From Rhizobium sp. BG4 (lineage in GTDB: Bacteria; Pseudomonadota; Alphaproteobacteria; Rhizobiales; Rhizobiaceae), in contig NZ_CP044125.1 in NCBI RefSeq assembly GCF_016864575.1, positions 62,001-126,000 on the forward strand: a stretch of DNA of 64,000 nt, in the 5' to 3' direction. The notes beneath the pieces were generated by a model. The model was not told the DNA's origin. It made no database searches and saw nothing but the letters and a program-made list of their open reading frames with translations. Positions within the stretch are counted from its first letter, which is position 1. The number at the start of each line of letters is the position of its first letter. A program made the position numbers and the translations under genes. Positions 20,035-28,920 of this stretch are shown here, one piece after another.

Positions 20035-21225
20035 ATGACTGATGAAATCTCGATCCGCGTCGAACGGTCTTTTACCGCCATTTCCCCGGAGAGCTGGTCA
20101 CGGCTCTCCGGAACATCGAAAGCGGCGGACACTGTTCCCTACAATCCATTCCTCTCCCACGCCTTCCTGTCGTCTCTCGAAGAGTCAGGTTCCGCGACGG
20201 CCGATACCGGCTGGCTCGGACATCACCTGTTGCTGGAGACAGACAAGGGAGAGCTGATCGGCGCCCTGCCCGGCTATCTCAAGAACCACAGCCAGGGTGA
20301 ATATGTCTTCGATCACGGCTGGGCCGACGCCTTCGAACGCGCCGGTGGGCACTATTATCCGAAGCTGCAATGCTCGATCCCCTTCACGCCCGCGACCGGG
20401 CCGCGCCTCCTCGTCGCTGAAGGTTTCGAGCGGCGGCCGATCCAGACCGCGATTGCCGAAAGCCTCAAGGAAGTGGTGCGCCGCCTCGGCGTCTCCTCGG
20501 CGCATGTGACCTTCGTTCCCGAAGACGAGATTTCGGTCTTCGAGACGGACGGCTATCTGCATCGCACCGACCAGCAGTTCCATTTCATCAATGACGGCTA
20601 TGCCGATCACGACGCCTTCCTGGAGACGCTGGCATCGCGCAAGCGCAAGGCGCTGAAGAAGGAGCGGCGGGCGGCGCTTGAGAACGGCATCAGCATCGAC
20701 TGGCTGACCGGCGCCGATCTGACCGAGCGGATCTGGGACCAGTTCTTTTCTTTCTACATGGACACCGGCAGCCGCAAATGGGGCCGGCCGTATCTCACGC
20801 GAGACTTCTATTCACTGATCGGCGAACGCATGCCTGACGATATCCTGCTGGTGATGGCCAAGCGCGACGGGCGCTATGTGGCGGGCGCCATCAATTTCAT
20901 CGGCGGCGATACGCTTTACGGCCGCCACTGGGGCTGTATCGAGGATCACCCCTACCTGCATTTCGAGGTCTGCTATCATCAGGCGATCGACTTTGCGCTT
21001 GCCAAGGGCCTGAAGCGGGTCGAGGCCGGGGCGCAGGGCGAGCACAAGCTCGCCCGCGGCTACCTGCCGGTCACGACGCATTCGGCGCATTACGTCGCTC
21101 ATGCCGGGCTTCGCCGTGCGATCTCGGATTATCTCGAGCGCGAGCGCGAGGATGTCGAGCATATGAACGAGATCCTCACCGACCACAGCCCCTTTCGCAA
21201 AGGCGAACGGCAGCAGGAGGATTGA
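20035..21225 (+). CDS. FemAB/GNAT-like acyltransferase (DUF482 family)
   Basis: 396-residue protein of the DUF482 'peptidogalycan biosynthesis' family, a double GNAT fold related to FemAB. Features include the N-terminal YNPFLSHAFLSSLE, QCSIPFTPATGPRL, the charged helix ASRKRKALKKERR at about residue 200, and the C-terminal MAKRDGRYVAGAINFIGGD / RVEAGAQGEHKLARGY core. The substrate is not known. It is flanked by GDPD and HIT genes in the same operon. Confidence 0.85.
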   Translation: MTDEISIRVERSFTAISPESWSRLSGTSKAADTVPYNPFLSHAFLSSLEESGSATADTGWLGHHLLLETDKGELIGALPGYLKNHSQGEYVFDHGWADAFERAGGHYYPKLQCSIPFTPATGPRLLVAEGFERRPIQTAIAESLKEVVRRLGVSSAHVTFVPEDEISVFETDGYLHRTDQQFHFINDGYADHDAFLETLASRKRKALKKERRAALENGISIDWLTGADLTERIWDQFFSFYMDTGSRKWGRPYLTRDFYSLIGERMPDDILLVMAKRDGRYVAGAINFIGGDTLYGRHWGCIEDHPYLHFEVCYHQAIDFALAKGLKRVEAGAQGEHKLARGYLPVTTHSAHYVAHAGLRRAISDYLEREREDVEHMNEILTDHSPFRKGERQQED

Positions 21226-21275
21226 CGCCCTCGCCTCCGCCGCGCTACCCGATCAGCACACATGAGGAGATTTCG

Positions 21276-21704
21276 ATGACCAGCGCCGCCTATGACGACA
21301 ACAACATCTTCGCCAAGATTCTGCGCGGCGAAATCCCCTCCCATCGCGTCTACGAAGACGAGCAGACCGTTGCCTTCATGGATGTGATGCCGCAAGCGCC
21401 GGGCCATGTGCTCGTCGTTCCCAAGGCTCCGTCGCGCAACCTCCTCGATGCCGATCCGGCAGCGCTTTCGCATTCGATCACCGTCGTCCAGAAAATCGCC
21501 AATGCCGTGCAGGATGCCTTCGACGCCGACGGCGTCTTCGTCTGCCAGTTCAACGAGACGGCGGCCGGCCAGACGGTGTTCCACCTGCACTTCCACGTCA
21601 TCCCGCGCCACGAGGGCGTGGCGCTGAAGCCGCATTCCGGCAAGATGGAAGACGGCGCCGTGCTTGCCGCCAATGCCGAGAAGATCAAGGCCGAGCTCGG
21701 CTGA
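21276..21704 (+). CDS. HIT-family nucleotide-binding hydrolase
   Basis: 142 residues, a bacterial HinT-like protein that hydrolyses nucleoside phosphoramidates or related nucleotides. N-terminal YDDNNIFAKILRGEIPSHRV and the catalytic histidine triad HLHFHVIPR at about residues 107-115 are typical. The ATG at 21276 is preceded by GAGGAGA; an earlier in-frame TTG at 21222 is inside the GNAT stop region and is less likely. Confidence 0.94.
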   Translation: MTSAAYDDNNIFAKILRGEIPSHRVYEDEQTVAFMDVMPQAPGHVLVVPKAPSRNLLDADPAALSHSITVVQKIANAVQDAFDADGVFVCQFNETAAGQTVFHLHFHVIPRHEGVALKPHSGKMEDGAVLAANAEKIKAELG

Positions 21705-21730
21705 GCCAGCAATCGTCGGGAGAACTATCG

Positions 21731-22021
21731 ATGATCCGTCATACCGTGGCGTTCCGCCTCAAGCATTCCGCCGGTTCGCCTGAAGAGAAGGCGTTTCTCA
21801 GTGCCGCACTCGATCTGGCGCAGATTCCGAGCGTGCGCAACTTCGAGCAACTCCGTCAGACCAGCCCGAAGAACGCCTTCGCGTTCGGCTTTTCCATGGA
21901 GTTCGAAAACCAGGCCGGCTACGACGCCTATAATGTGCATCCCGCCCATGTCGCCTTCGTGCGCGACCGGTGGGTGCCCGAGGTCGAGGATTTCCTCGAA
22001 ATCGACTACCAGCCACTCTGA
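21731..22021 (+). CDS. Dabb (stress-responsive alpha/beta barrel) domain protein
   Basis: 96-residue dimeric ferredoxin-like barrel protein. It starts MIRHTVAFRLKHSAGSPEE and ends with YNVHPAHVAFVRDRWVPEVE, the Dabb pattern with its conserved His/Val segment. Start preceded by TCGGGAGA. Last gene of the RidA-GDPD-GNAT-HIT-Dabb operon. The ligand is unknown. Confidence 0.87.
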   Translation: MIRHTVAFRLKHSAGSPEEKAFLSAALDLAQIPSVRNFEQLRQTSPKNAFAFGFSMEFENQAGYDAYNVHPAHVAFVRDRWVPEVEDFLEIDYQPL

Positions 22022-22043
22022 GGCCGGCGACCACTTGAAAGCA

Positions 22044-22071
22044 GAAGAGGCCGCATCGCTGCGGCCTCTTC
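22044..22071. terminator. hairpin terminator between the Dabb gene and clpA
   Basis: Twelve-pair stem GAAGAGGCCGCA (22044-22055) / TGCGGCCTCTTC (22060-22071) with loop TCGC, lying between convergent genes, so probably serving both. Confidence 0.75.
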
Positions 22072-22093
22072 GTTATTCACCTGCCGGTGACAT

Positions 22094-24586
22094 TCAGTTC
22101 TTGCGCGGCACTTTCGGTACCGCGCTGCCCTTCTTGGGCGCGGATTTGACTTCGGGCTCGGCCGAGGCTTTGGCCTTCTTCGCCGTGACCTTCTTCGCCT
22201 TGGTCTTCAGCTCGCCATCGTCGTCATGATCGGCTTCCGGATGGATGGCCTCTGCTTCGGGCTTCGGCTTGATCGGCGCCAGTTCCGAAACGGAATTGAG
22301 CACGATGCCGGGTTTGCCGTCTTCCTTCGGACCGACGCTGACGGTGACGACGCCACCCTTCTTCAGCTTGCCGAACAGGATTTCGTTGGCCAGGGGCTTC
22401 TTGATGACATCCTGGATGACGCGAGCGAGCGGGCGGGCACCCATCTTCTCGTCGTAACCCTTTTCGGCCAGCCAGGCGATCGCATCCTCGTGCAGGTCGA
22501 AGGTCACGTTGCGTTCGGAAAGCTGTGCTTCCAGCTGCATGATGAACTTCTGGACGACCTTGTGGATGACGGCGGTCGGCAGCGAGGCGAACGGAATGAT
22601 CGCATCGAGACGGTTGCGGAACTCCGGCGTGAACAGGCGGTTCAGCGCCTCTTCATCCTCACCGCTGCGCTTCGACGAACCGAAGCCGAAGGCGGCCTTG
22701 GCCATTTCGGACGCGCCCGCATTGGTCGTCATGATCAGGATGACGTTGCGGAAGTCGATCTTCTTGCCGTTATGGTCGGTCAGCGTGCCGTGGTCCATCA
22801 CCTGCAACAGGATGTTGTAGATGTCGGGATGCGCCTTCTCGATTTCGTCGAGCAGAACGACGCAATGCGGATGCTGGTCGACGCCATCGGTCAGGAGACC
22901 GCCCTGGTCGAAGCCGACATAGCCGGGAGGCGCGCCCAGCAGACGGGAAACCGTGTGCCGCTCCATGTACTCGGACATGTCAAAGCGCAGCATCTCGACG
23001 CCGAGCGAGGAAGCAAGCTGCTTGGCGACTTCCGTCTTGCCGACGCCCGTCGGGCCGGAGAAGACGTAGGAGCCGATCGGCTTGTTCGGCTCGCGCAGAC
23101 CGGCACGGGCCAGCTTGATCGCCGTCGACAGGGCTTCGATCGCCGTATCCTGGCCGTAGACCACCGAACGCAGTTCCTGCTCGAGATTGGCAAGAACGGC
23201 TTCGTCATCCTTCGACACGGTCTTCGGCGGAATGCGGGCCATGGTCGCGATCGTCGCTTCGATCTCCTTTTCGGTGATCAGCTTGCGGCGGCGCGACGGC
23301 GGCAACAGCATCTGGGCCGCACCGGTTTCGTCGATGACATCGATCGCCTTGTCCGGCAGCTTGCGGTCCGAGATATAGCGGGCCGACAGCTCGACAGCCG
23401 ACTTGATGGCGTCATTCGAATAACGCAGGTGGTGATACTCTTCGAAATAAGGCTTCAGGCCCTTCATGATTTCGATCGCATCGTCGATCGACGGCTCGTT
23501 GACGTCGATTTTCTGGAAGCGGCGAACCAGAGCCCGGTCCTTTTCGAAGAACTGGCGGTATTCCTTGTAGGTGGTCGAACCGATGCAACGGATCGCACCC
23601 GAAGACAGAGCGGGCTTCAGGAGGTTCGATGCATCCATCGCGCCGCCCGAGGTGGCGCCGGCGCCGATCACGGTATGGATCTCGTCGATGAACAGAACGG
23701 CGCCCGGATACTCTTCGAGTTCCTTGACGACCTGCTTCAGGCGCTCTTCGAAGTCACCGCGGTAGCGGGTGCCGGCGAGCAGCGTGCCCATGTCGAGCGA
23801 GAAGATGGTGGCGTCAGCGAGCGCTTCCGGAACCTTGCCTTCGACGATGCGCTTGGCGAGGCCTTCGGCAATCGCCGTCTTGCCCACGCCGGGATCACCG
23901 ACATAGAGCGGATTGTTCTTCGAACGGCGGCACAGGACCTGGATCGTGCGGCTGACTTCGGCGTGGCGGCCGATCAGCGGGTCGATCTTGCCGGTCTTGG
24001 CCTTCTCGTTGAGATTGACGCAGTAAGCCTTCAGCGCATCCTGCTGCTTTTTGCCGGCTGCATCGTCCTCGCCGCCGCGCGAGGTGCTCGGCTTGCTTTC
24101 GGACTCATCCTCGGCACCGCGCGGGGTGCGGCTTTCCGACGAGCCCGGCCGCTTGCCGATCCCGTGCGAGATGTAGTTGACCGCGTCGTAGCGGGTCATT
24201 TCCTGTTCCTGCAGGAAGTATGCGGCATGGCTTTCGCGCTCGGCGAAGATGGCGACGAGCACGTTGGCGCCGGTCACTTCTTCGCGGCCGGAAGACTGGA
24301 CATGGATGACGGCACGCTGGATGACGCGCTGGAAGCCGGAGGTCGGCTTGGAGTCCTCGTCATATCCGGTGACCAGGTTGGAGAGTTCGTTGTCGATGTA
24401 CTCGATCAGTGTCTTGCGGAGCGCGTCGAGATCGACATTGCAGGCACCCATGACCGCGGCCGCATCGGAGTCGTCTACAAGGGCGAGCAGCAGATGCTCG
24501 AGCGTGGCATATTCGTGATGCCGCTCGTTGGCAAAGGTCAGTGCCTGATGGAGCGCCTTTTCTAAGCTAGGCGAAAATGTTGGCAC
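22094..24586 (-). CDS. clpA: ATP-dependent Clp protease ATPase subunit ClpA
   Basis: Unfoldase of the ClpAP protease. 830 residues: N-terminal Clp_N double repeat (PTFSPSLEKALHQALTFANE), AAA domain 1 with Walker A GDPGVGKTAIAEG at about residue 232, AAA domain 2 with GPTGVGKTEVAKQ at about 512, and the D2-small domain. The C-terminus carries a lysine/alanine/proline-rich tail of about 60 residues beyond the E. coli protein. The start is GTG at 24586 with GAGGA upstream. It follows clpS, its adaptor, after ten bases. Confidence 0.96.
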   Translation of the reverse strand: MPTFSPSLEKALHQALTFANERHHEYATLEHLLLALVDDSDAAAVMGACNVDLDALRKTLIEYIDNELSNLVTGYDEDSKPTSGFQRVIQRAVIHVQSSGREEVTGANVLVAIFAERESHAAYFLQEQEMTRYDAVNYISHGIGKRPGSSESRTPRGAEDESESKPSTSRGGEDDAAGKKQQDALKAYCVNLNEKAKTGKIDPLIGRHAEVSRTIQVLCRRSKNNPLYVGDPGVGKTAIAEGLAKRIVEGKVPEALADATIFSLDMGTLLAGTRYRGDFEERLKQVVKELEEYPGAVLFIDEIHTVIGAGATSGGAMDASNLLKPALSSGAIRCIGSTTYKEYRQFFEKDRALVRRFQKIDVNEPSIDDAIEIMKGLKPYFEEYHHLRYSNDAIKSAVELSARYISDRKLPDKAIDVIDETGAAQMLLPPSRRRKLITEKEIEATIATMARIPPKTVSKDDEAVLANLEQELRSVVYGQDTAIEALSTAIKLARAGLREPNKPIGSYVFSGPTGVGKTEVAKQLASSLGVEMLRFDMSEYMERHTVSRLLGAPPGYVGFDQGGLLTDGVDQHPHCVVLLDEIEKAHPDIYNILLQVMDHGTLTDHNGKKIDFRNVILIMTTNAGASEMAKAAFGFGSSKRSGEDEEALNRLFTPEFRNRLDAIIPFASLPTAVIHKVVQKFIMQLEAQLSERNVTFDLHEDAIAWLAEKGYDEKMGARPLARVIQDVIKKPLANEILFGKLKKGGVVTVSVGPKEDGKPGIVLNSVSELAPIKPKPEAEAIHPEADHDDDGELKTKAKKVTAKKAKASAEPEVKSAPKKGSAVPKVPRKN

Positions 24587-24596
24587 GTTGTGATCC

Positions 24597-24956
24597 TCAC
24601 TTCTTTTCCATGACGCATTGCAGCGGATGCTGATGCTGCCGGGCAAAGTCCATCACCTGGCTCACCTTGGTCTCCGCTACCTCGTATGTGAATATCCCGC
24701 ATTCACCGACGCCGTGGTTATGGACATGCAGCATGATGCGGGTGGCACTTTCGCGATCTTTCTGGAAAAACCGCTCCAGGATGTGGATGACGAATTCCAT
24801 GGGGGTGTAGTCGTCATTCAGGATGAGCACGCGGTAGAGATTAGGCTTCTTGGTCTTCGGCTTGGTACGTGTAATGACCGAGGTTCCGCGATTTCCGTTG
24901 TCCCCGTTCCTTTCGCCATCGTTTTGCATCCGGATCGGCTTTGCGATCATTTTCAT
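24597..24956 (-). CDS. clpS: ATP-dependent Clp protease adaptor ClpS
   Basis: Delivers N-degron substrates to ClpAP. 119 residues: a disordered basic/asparagine-rich N-terminal extension, then the ClpS core with [20 protein letters not shown] (N-end residue pocket), [20 protein letters not shown] and YEVAETKV. The ATG at 24956 lies behind GAGGA. Directly upstream of clpA in the usual order. Confidence 0.96.
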   Translation of the reverse strand: MKMIAKPIRMQNDGERNGDNGNRGTSVITRTKPKTKKPNLYRVLILNDDYTPMEFVIHILERFFQKDRESATRIMLHVHNHGVGECGIFTYEVAETKVSQVMDFARQHQHPLQCVMEKK

Positions 24957-25138
24957 TCATTCCTCGATCAGTCCGATGGTGCATGGGAGGATGCTTTACC
25001 CACCGAATATCTGAAACACTAACTTAGTTCATAATGCTGCGATTTTAAGCCCCTTGTTCCCGACTGCAATCACAATTCCGCAGGACTTGACGCAAACGCG
25101 AAAAAAGTCCCGGACTATTTCTTGAACGCGGCAGAAAA

Positions 25139-25180
25139 CAAAAAAGACCGGCCGCAAGTGCGTAGCCGGTCTTCGTTTTT
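25139..25180 (-). terminator. terminator of the phasin gene
   Basis: Stem AAGACCGGC (25144-25152) / GCCGGTCTT (25165-25173). On the minus strand it is followed by CTTTTTGTTTT, a good U tract, about 37 bases after the phasin stop. Confidence 0.8.
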
Positions 25181-25209
25181 CAAGGGGTGCGCCCATCGGG
25201 CGCATGAAA

Positions 25210-25581
25210 TCAGGCCGCGGCGGGCGTCGCCTGCGCTGCGGCCTTGGCGGCCTTCACGATCGGCGCCGGAACCTGTGCCTCGTAGGGCTTGTAGGCGCCC
25301 TTGGCGAGGTCGGAATACATGTCGCCCATCTTGGTGGCTTCGGCAACGAAGCTTTCGTAGGACGATTTCACATAACTGCTCTGAAGGTCGAAGGCAGCTT
25401 CGATGCTGCGAACGCCCGTCAGCGCCTCGAAATGCTTGACTGCGTCTTCAAAGGATTTCTTGGAATATTCCACCGCTTCGGTGGCGATCGCCTGGAAGCC
25501 CTTGGCGCTATCCGAATAGCTCTTGAGCATCGTGTCCATGGCTTCCTTGCTCTTGCGGTTCGTCTCGTCAAAGTTGAACAT
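25210..25581 (-). CDS. phasin-family protein (PHB granule associated)
   Basis: 123 residues. Phasins coat polyhydroxybutyrate granules. The sequence is almost wholly helical and amphipathic (MDTMLKSYSDSAKGFQAIAT, SKKSFEDAVKHFEALTGVRS, LQSSYVKSSYESFVAEATKM), the Phasin_2 pattern, with an Ala/Pro-rich end. The start at 25581 has AGGAGG upstream; an ATG two codons earlier is possible. The PHB synthase is in this window too (57314-59146) but 32 kb away, so the granule genes are scattered. Confidence 0.9.
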   Translation of the reverse strand: MFNFDETNRKSKEAMDTMLKSYSDSAKGFQAIATEAVEYSKKSFEDAVKHFEALTGVRSIEAAFDLQSSYVKSSYESFVAEATKMGDMYSDLAKGAYKPYEAQVPAPIVKAAKAAAQATPAAA

Positions 25582-25811
25582 GCACATCCTCCTCTTCGGC
25601 TCTGCAGCAAAAAAGGTAGCTGCAAAGCTTCAGGAGTCAAGCGATTTTGTGCGATGCAAAACGACTCATGCGTGCATTCGCGTTCAGAAATACTCCAGCA
25701 AAAAAGAGGAACGTACATCCATCATTGATTTTGCAGACATATATCAGCAAGTCGCAACCTGAGGCTTCGCCATTAGCCAGCGAAGCCTCGAAACACATTT
25801 GCGTTTGCCTC

Positions 25812-26255
25812 CTAGTCGAGCAGATCGGCCGGCACCTTGCCGCCATTTTCCGACAGCCGCTTCATCAGCGCCTTGTGCAGGAACATGTTCATCTTGGCGG
25901 AGTCGCCGGGATCACCGGAATAACCGAGCTCGGCTGCCAGCTCCTTGCGCTCGGCAAGGCTGGCATCCATGCCGACCGCCTTCATCAGATCGACGATCGA
26001 GCGGCGCCAGTCGAGCTTCTGGCCGCTCTTCTTCACGGCAGCATCGAGGATGGGTACGATATCGACGGGAGCTGCGGTGCTCGGCGCGGGTGCGGAGGGC
26101 GCCGGAGATGCTGCGGGCGCTGCAGCCGCAGGGGCGACCGAAGGCGAAGCGGGAGCCGCCGCAGCGGGCTCGGCCTTCGGCGGCGCAGCGGCCGTTACCG
26201 GTGCCGCCTTGGCCTCACCGAAGATCGCATGCTTGATCTTATCGAAAATACCCAT
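25812..26255 (-). CDS. DUF3597 domain protein
   Basis: 147 residues: an N-terminal motif MGIFDKIKHAIFG, a low-complexity Ala/Pro linker of about 50 residues, then the DUF3597 domain (VDIVPILDAAVKKSGQKLDW, SIVDLMKAVGMDASLAERKE, AELGYSGDPGDSAKMNMFLH), helical and LysM-neighbour-like. Function unknown. The ATG at 26255 has GGCTGAGG just upstream; earlier in-frame ATGs lack that. Confidence 0.85.
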   Translation of the reverse strand: MGIFDKIKHAIFGEAKAAPVTAAAPPKAEPAAAAPASPSVAPAAAAPAASPAPSAPAPSTAAPVDIVPILDAAVKKSGQKLDWRRSIVDLMKAVGMDASLAERKELAAELGYSGDPGDSAKMNMFLHKALMKRLSENGGKVPADLLD

Positions 26256-26357
26256 GTCCTCAGCCTCCATCTTGGTTGATCGCATTCGCAATCCCTAAAA
26301 TGGAGCAGAGGACGGGTTCATCCAGCGATTCCACCCGGATTGTTTCGGCAAAAACAA

Positions 26358-26392
26358 ACGGGCCGCAGAGCGGCCCGTGATATCCAGCGAAT
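26358..26392 (-). terminator. terminator of the DUF3126 gene
   Basis: Stem ACGGGCCGC / GCGGCCCGT (26358-26366 and 26370-26378) with a three-base loop. On the minus strand it is followed by TTTGTTTTTG. Confidence 0.7.
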
Positions 26393-26403
26393 GGCGGCGC
26401 TGA

Positions 26404-26607
26404 TCAGAGATCGACGTCGAGGATCGCCATCGAGAAGTTATAGGAGCGGTCGCCGTCTTCGTCATCGATATAGACGACACCCAGGAACTCCTCGCCGAGG
26501 TAAACTTCAGCCGAGTCGTTCTTGCGCGGACGCGCCTTCACGACGATTTCCGGATTGAGCGTTTTCTTGAAATAGGCGTCGAGCTTCTTGAGTTCTTCAG
26601 GCTTCAC
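26404..26607 (-). CDS. DUF3126 family protein
   Basis: 67-residue protein conserved across Rhizobiales and neighbours, function unknown. The family signature KPEELKKLDAYFKKTLNPE is followed by VVKARPRKNDSAEVYLGEEF and a very acidic DDEDGDRS turn. The start is GTG at 26607, preceded by TAGGAGA; the upstream continuation of the frame does not look coding. Confidence 0.88.
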   Translation of the reverse strand: MKPEELKKLDAYFKKTLNPEIVVKARPRKNDSAEVYLGEEFLGVVYIDDEDGDRSYNFSMAILDVDL

Positions 26608-26745
26608 ACTTGATCTCCTAGCGGTCTCAGTTGGCCGCTTCTTGCACAGGAAAAGCGGCGCTGTAAAGGCTGCCAGCATGCAAGTGCACCGGCTTTCCCC
26701 TTGCGTTTGTGGCCCGCTTTTTCAGCCGTTTCTGATATGAGCGGC

Positions 26746-27578
26746 TCAGATATCGGCGCCGATCACCTGGTCCATTATCCGCGACGGCTCCGAACACCCG
26801 GCTTCTCCGACCACCTTCGCCGGCACGCCGGCAACGGTCGTCTTCGGGGAACGGCCTTCAGCACCACCGAGCCTGCGGCGACGCGCGAGCAATAGCCGAT
26901 CTCGATATTGCCGAGGATCTTGGCACCCGCGCCGATCAGCACGCCGCTACCGATCTTCGGATGGCGATCTGCGCCTTCCTTGCCGGTACCGCCGAGCGTC
27001 ACGCCATGCAGGATCGAGACGTTGTCACCGATCACAGCCGTTTCGCCGACCACCAGACCGGTTGCGTGATCGAGGAAGATGCCCTTCCCGATCCGCGCCG
27101 CCGGATTGATATCCGTCTGAAATACACTGGACGAACGGCTCTGCAGATAGAGCGCCAGATCGCGGCGTCCACGGTTAAGCAGCCAATGAGCCAGGCGATG
27201 GGTCTGCAGCGCGTGAAAACCCTTGAAATAGAGCACGGCCTCCATGAAGCGCAGGCACGCGGGATCGCGGTCGTAGATCGCCTGGATGTCGACACGCAGG
27301 ATGTCGCTCCATTCCGGCCAATCGGACAGCATCTCGTCAAAAGCCTGACGCAGCAGCGTCGCCTGCATATCGGGATGGTCGAGGCGTTCGCAGATACGGT
27401 GGATGACGCATTCTTCCAGCGAGCGGTGATTGATCACCGTCGAATAAAGGAAAGCCGCCAGGACCGGATCCTTCTCGGCAGCAACGCGCGCTTCTTCGCG
27501 CAGGCTGTCCCAGATCGGATCCATCACCTTGAGCGAGCTTGCAGCTTCAAGAGGACGAATGTCTGTCTTCGCGACCAT
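26746..27578 (-). CDS. cysE: serine O-acetyltransferase, frameshifted near the C-terminus as written
   Basis: Acetylates serine to O-acetylserine, the first step of cysteine synthesis. About 277 residues when corrected: the SATase N-terminal helical domain (DPIWDSLREEARVAAEKDPV) and the hexapeptide-repeat helix (INPAARIGKGIFLDHATGLV, HGVTLGGTGKEG). After VVLKAVP the written frame gives a basic non-family tail ending at 26775. Adding one base to the gggg run 26846-26849 instead gives PKTTVAGVPAKVVG and ends at 26746, the expected family C-terminus. The ATG at 27578 has GAGGAG upstream. Confidence 0.88.
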
Positions 27579-27710
27579 TACCGGTCTCCTCATTTCCCTT
27601 GGGAAGGTCATTGTATAAAGCAAAACGGCTGTAACATAAATGGGTGCAGCCGCCAGACCTTTTTAGGATGATTTTTCCGTGAAGATCCGCCCAAAAGCGG
27701 CATGTCACCG

Positions 27711-28490
27711 TCAGGCGACTTTCTCGTAAAACTCCAGAACGGCCTTCTTGAACACCCTGTCGCCGACCGCCAGCATGTGGTCGCGGCCCGGGATATCCAA
27801 CGCTTCGGCATTCGGCATCAGGGCGGCAAGCTCCTGAGGCGAACCCGCGATGTCGTCCTTTGTTCCGACGCCGATCAAGGTCGGCGCCTCGATCTTGCCC
27901 ATGTCGGCCCTTGCGACAAGATCGCGCGATCCGCGGATGCACATGGCAAGCGCCTGGCGGTCGCTCCTAGTCTGCTCGGCAAACATGCGGAACATGCGGC
28001 CGCGATCATGCGTGACGGTATCGAGCGAGGGCGCCAGCAGTGCATCGGCGATCGGGTCCCAGTCGCCGACGCCATCAGTCATGCCGATGCCGAGACCGCC
28101 GAGCACCAGCGAGCGGACGCGGTGCGGATTGGCAAGTGCTGCGAAGACGGAGATGCGGGCACCCATCGAGTAGCCCATGACATTGGCTTCCGGAATGCCG
28201 AGATGGTCGAGAAGCGCCATGGAGTCGGCCGCCATGACCCAGGGGCGGTAAGCCTCGGAATCGTGCGGCTTGTCGCTTGCGCCATGGCCGCGGTTGTCCA
28301 TGGCGATGACGCGGTAGCCGGCATCGCCCAGCGTTTTCAGCCAGCCCGGATGCACCCAGTTCACATTGGCGGTCGAGGCAAATCCGTGGATCAGCAGGAC
28401 CGGCGCACCATTCGGATCGCCTTCATCGAAATAGGCGAGGTTGAGGCCATCATGCGTGAAGCTGGAGAATGCTGGCGTATTCAAGTTCAT
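27711..28490 (-). CDS. alpha/beta-fold hydrolase
   Basis: 259 residues with the alpha/beta-hydrolase layout: oxyanion segment VLLIHGFAST, nucleophile elbow GYSMGARIS (Ser at about 110), Asp in GVGTKDDIAG and catalytic His in IPGRDHMLAVGD. Specific substrate unknown; esterase-like. Transcribed divergently from the zinc-finger gene at 28649. The ATG at 28490 was chosen so that the domain starts at the N-terminus. Confidence 0.88.
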   Translation of the reverse strand: MNLNTPAFSSFTHDGLNLAYFDEGDPNGAPVLLIHGFASTANVNWVHPGWLKTLGDAGYRVIAMDNRGHGASDKPHDSEAYRPWVMAADSMALLDHLGIPEANVMGYSMGARISVFAALANPHRVRSLVLGGLGIGMTDGVGDWDPIADALLAPSLDTVTHDRGRMFRMFAEQTRSDRQALAMCIRGSRDLVARADMGKIEAPTLIGVGTKDDIAGSPQELAALMPNAEALDIPGRDHMLAVGDRVFKKAVLEFYEKVA

Positions 28491-28648
28491 AAAGGCTGGT
28501 TCCTGTTTGCGGCGGACCATATTTTATCGCTGCCGCGAGGTGAACCCCGGCGGGCAAAAAACCATGCCGCTTGCGGCGCTTTGGCTCTACACATTTGCGG
28601 CGAAGAAAGATAATGTCCGGCCAAATTTCAAAGCATTCGGAGACAGAC

Positions 28649-28894
28649 ATGGCCGGCCACAGCATTCCTCACTTCCAGAACGACGGCGGACACCGCGTGA
28701 TCGAAGTCGGCGTGAAGGAATTCATGTGCACCGGCGCATCCGTGCCGTTCGACCATCCGCATATCTTCATCGACATGGGCGACGACAACGAGAAGGTCTG
28801 CTCCTACTGCTCGACGCTCTACCGCTTCAACGGCGCGCTGAAGTCCAACCAGACGAACCCGGCCGGCTGCGTTTTCCACGTCAAGGCCGCCTGA
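28649..28894 (+). CDS. CHCC zinc-finger domain protein (NDUFS6-like)
   Basis: 81 residues. The conserved zinc ligands Cys (EFMCTG), His (FDHPHIF) and Cys-x-x-Cys (VCSYC) form the zf-CHCC fold known from the mitochondrial complex I subunit NDUFS6 and its alphaproteobacterial homologues. The ATG at 28649 follows TTCGGAGA. The window also encodes an NDUFS4-like accessory subunit at 38744-39049, so two complex I accessory proteins are present away from the nuo operon. Confidence 0.9.
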   Translation: MAGHSIPHFQNDGGHRVIEVGVKEFMCTGASVPFDHPHIFIDMGDDNEKVCSYCSTLYRFNGALKSNQTNPAGCVFHVKAA

Positions 28895-28920
28895 TCATTT
28901 CTTCCGGGATCGGATAACAG

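Noticed and set aside
22226..24565. Long open frame antisense to clpA
   Set aside because: No ribosome site, no recognisable domain, and the opposite strand is clearly ClpA from end to end.
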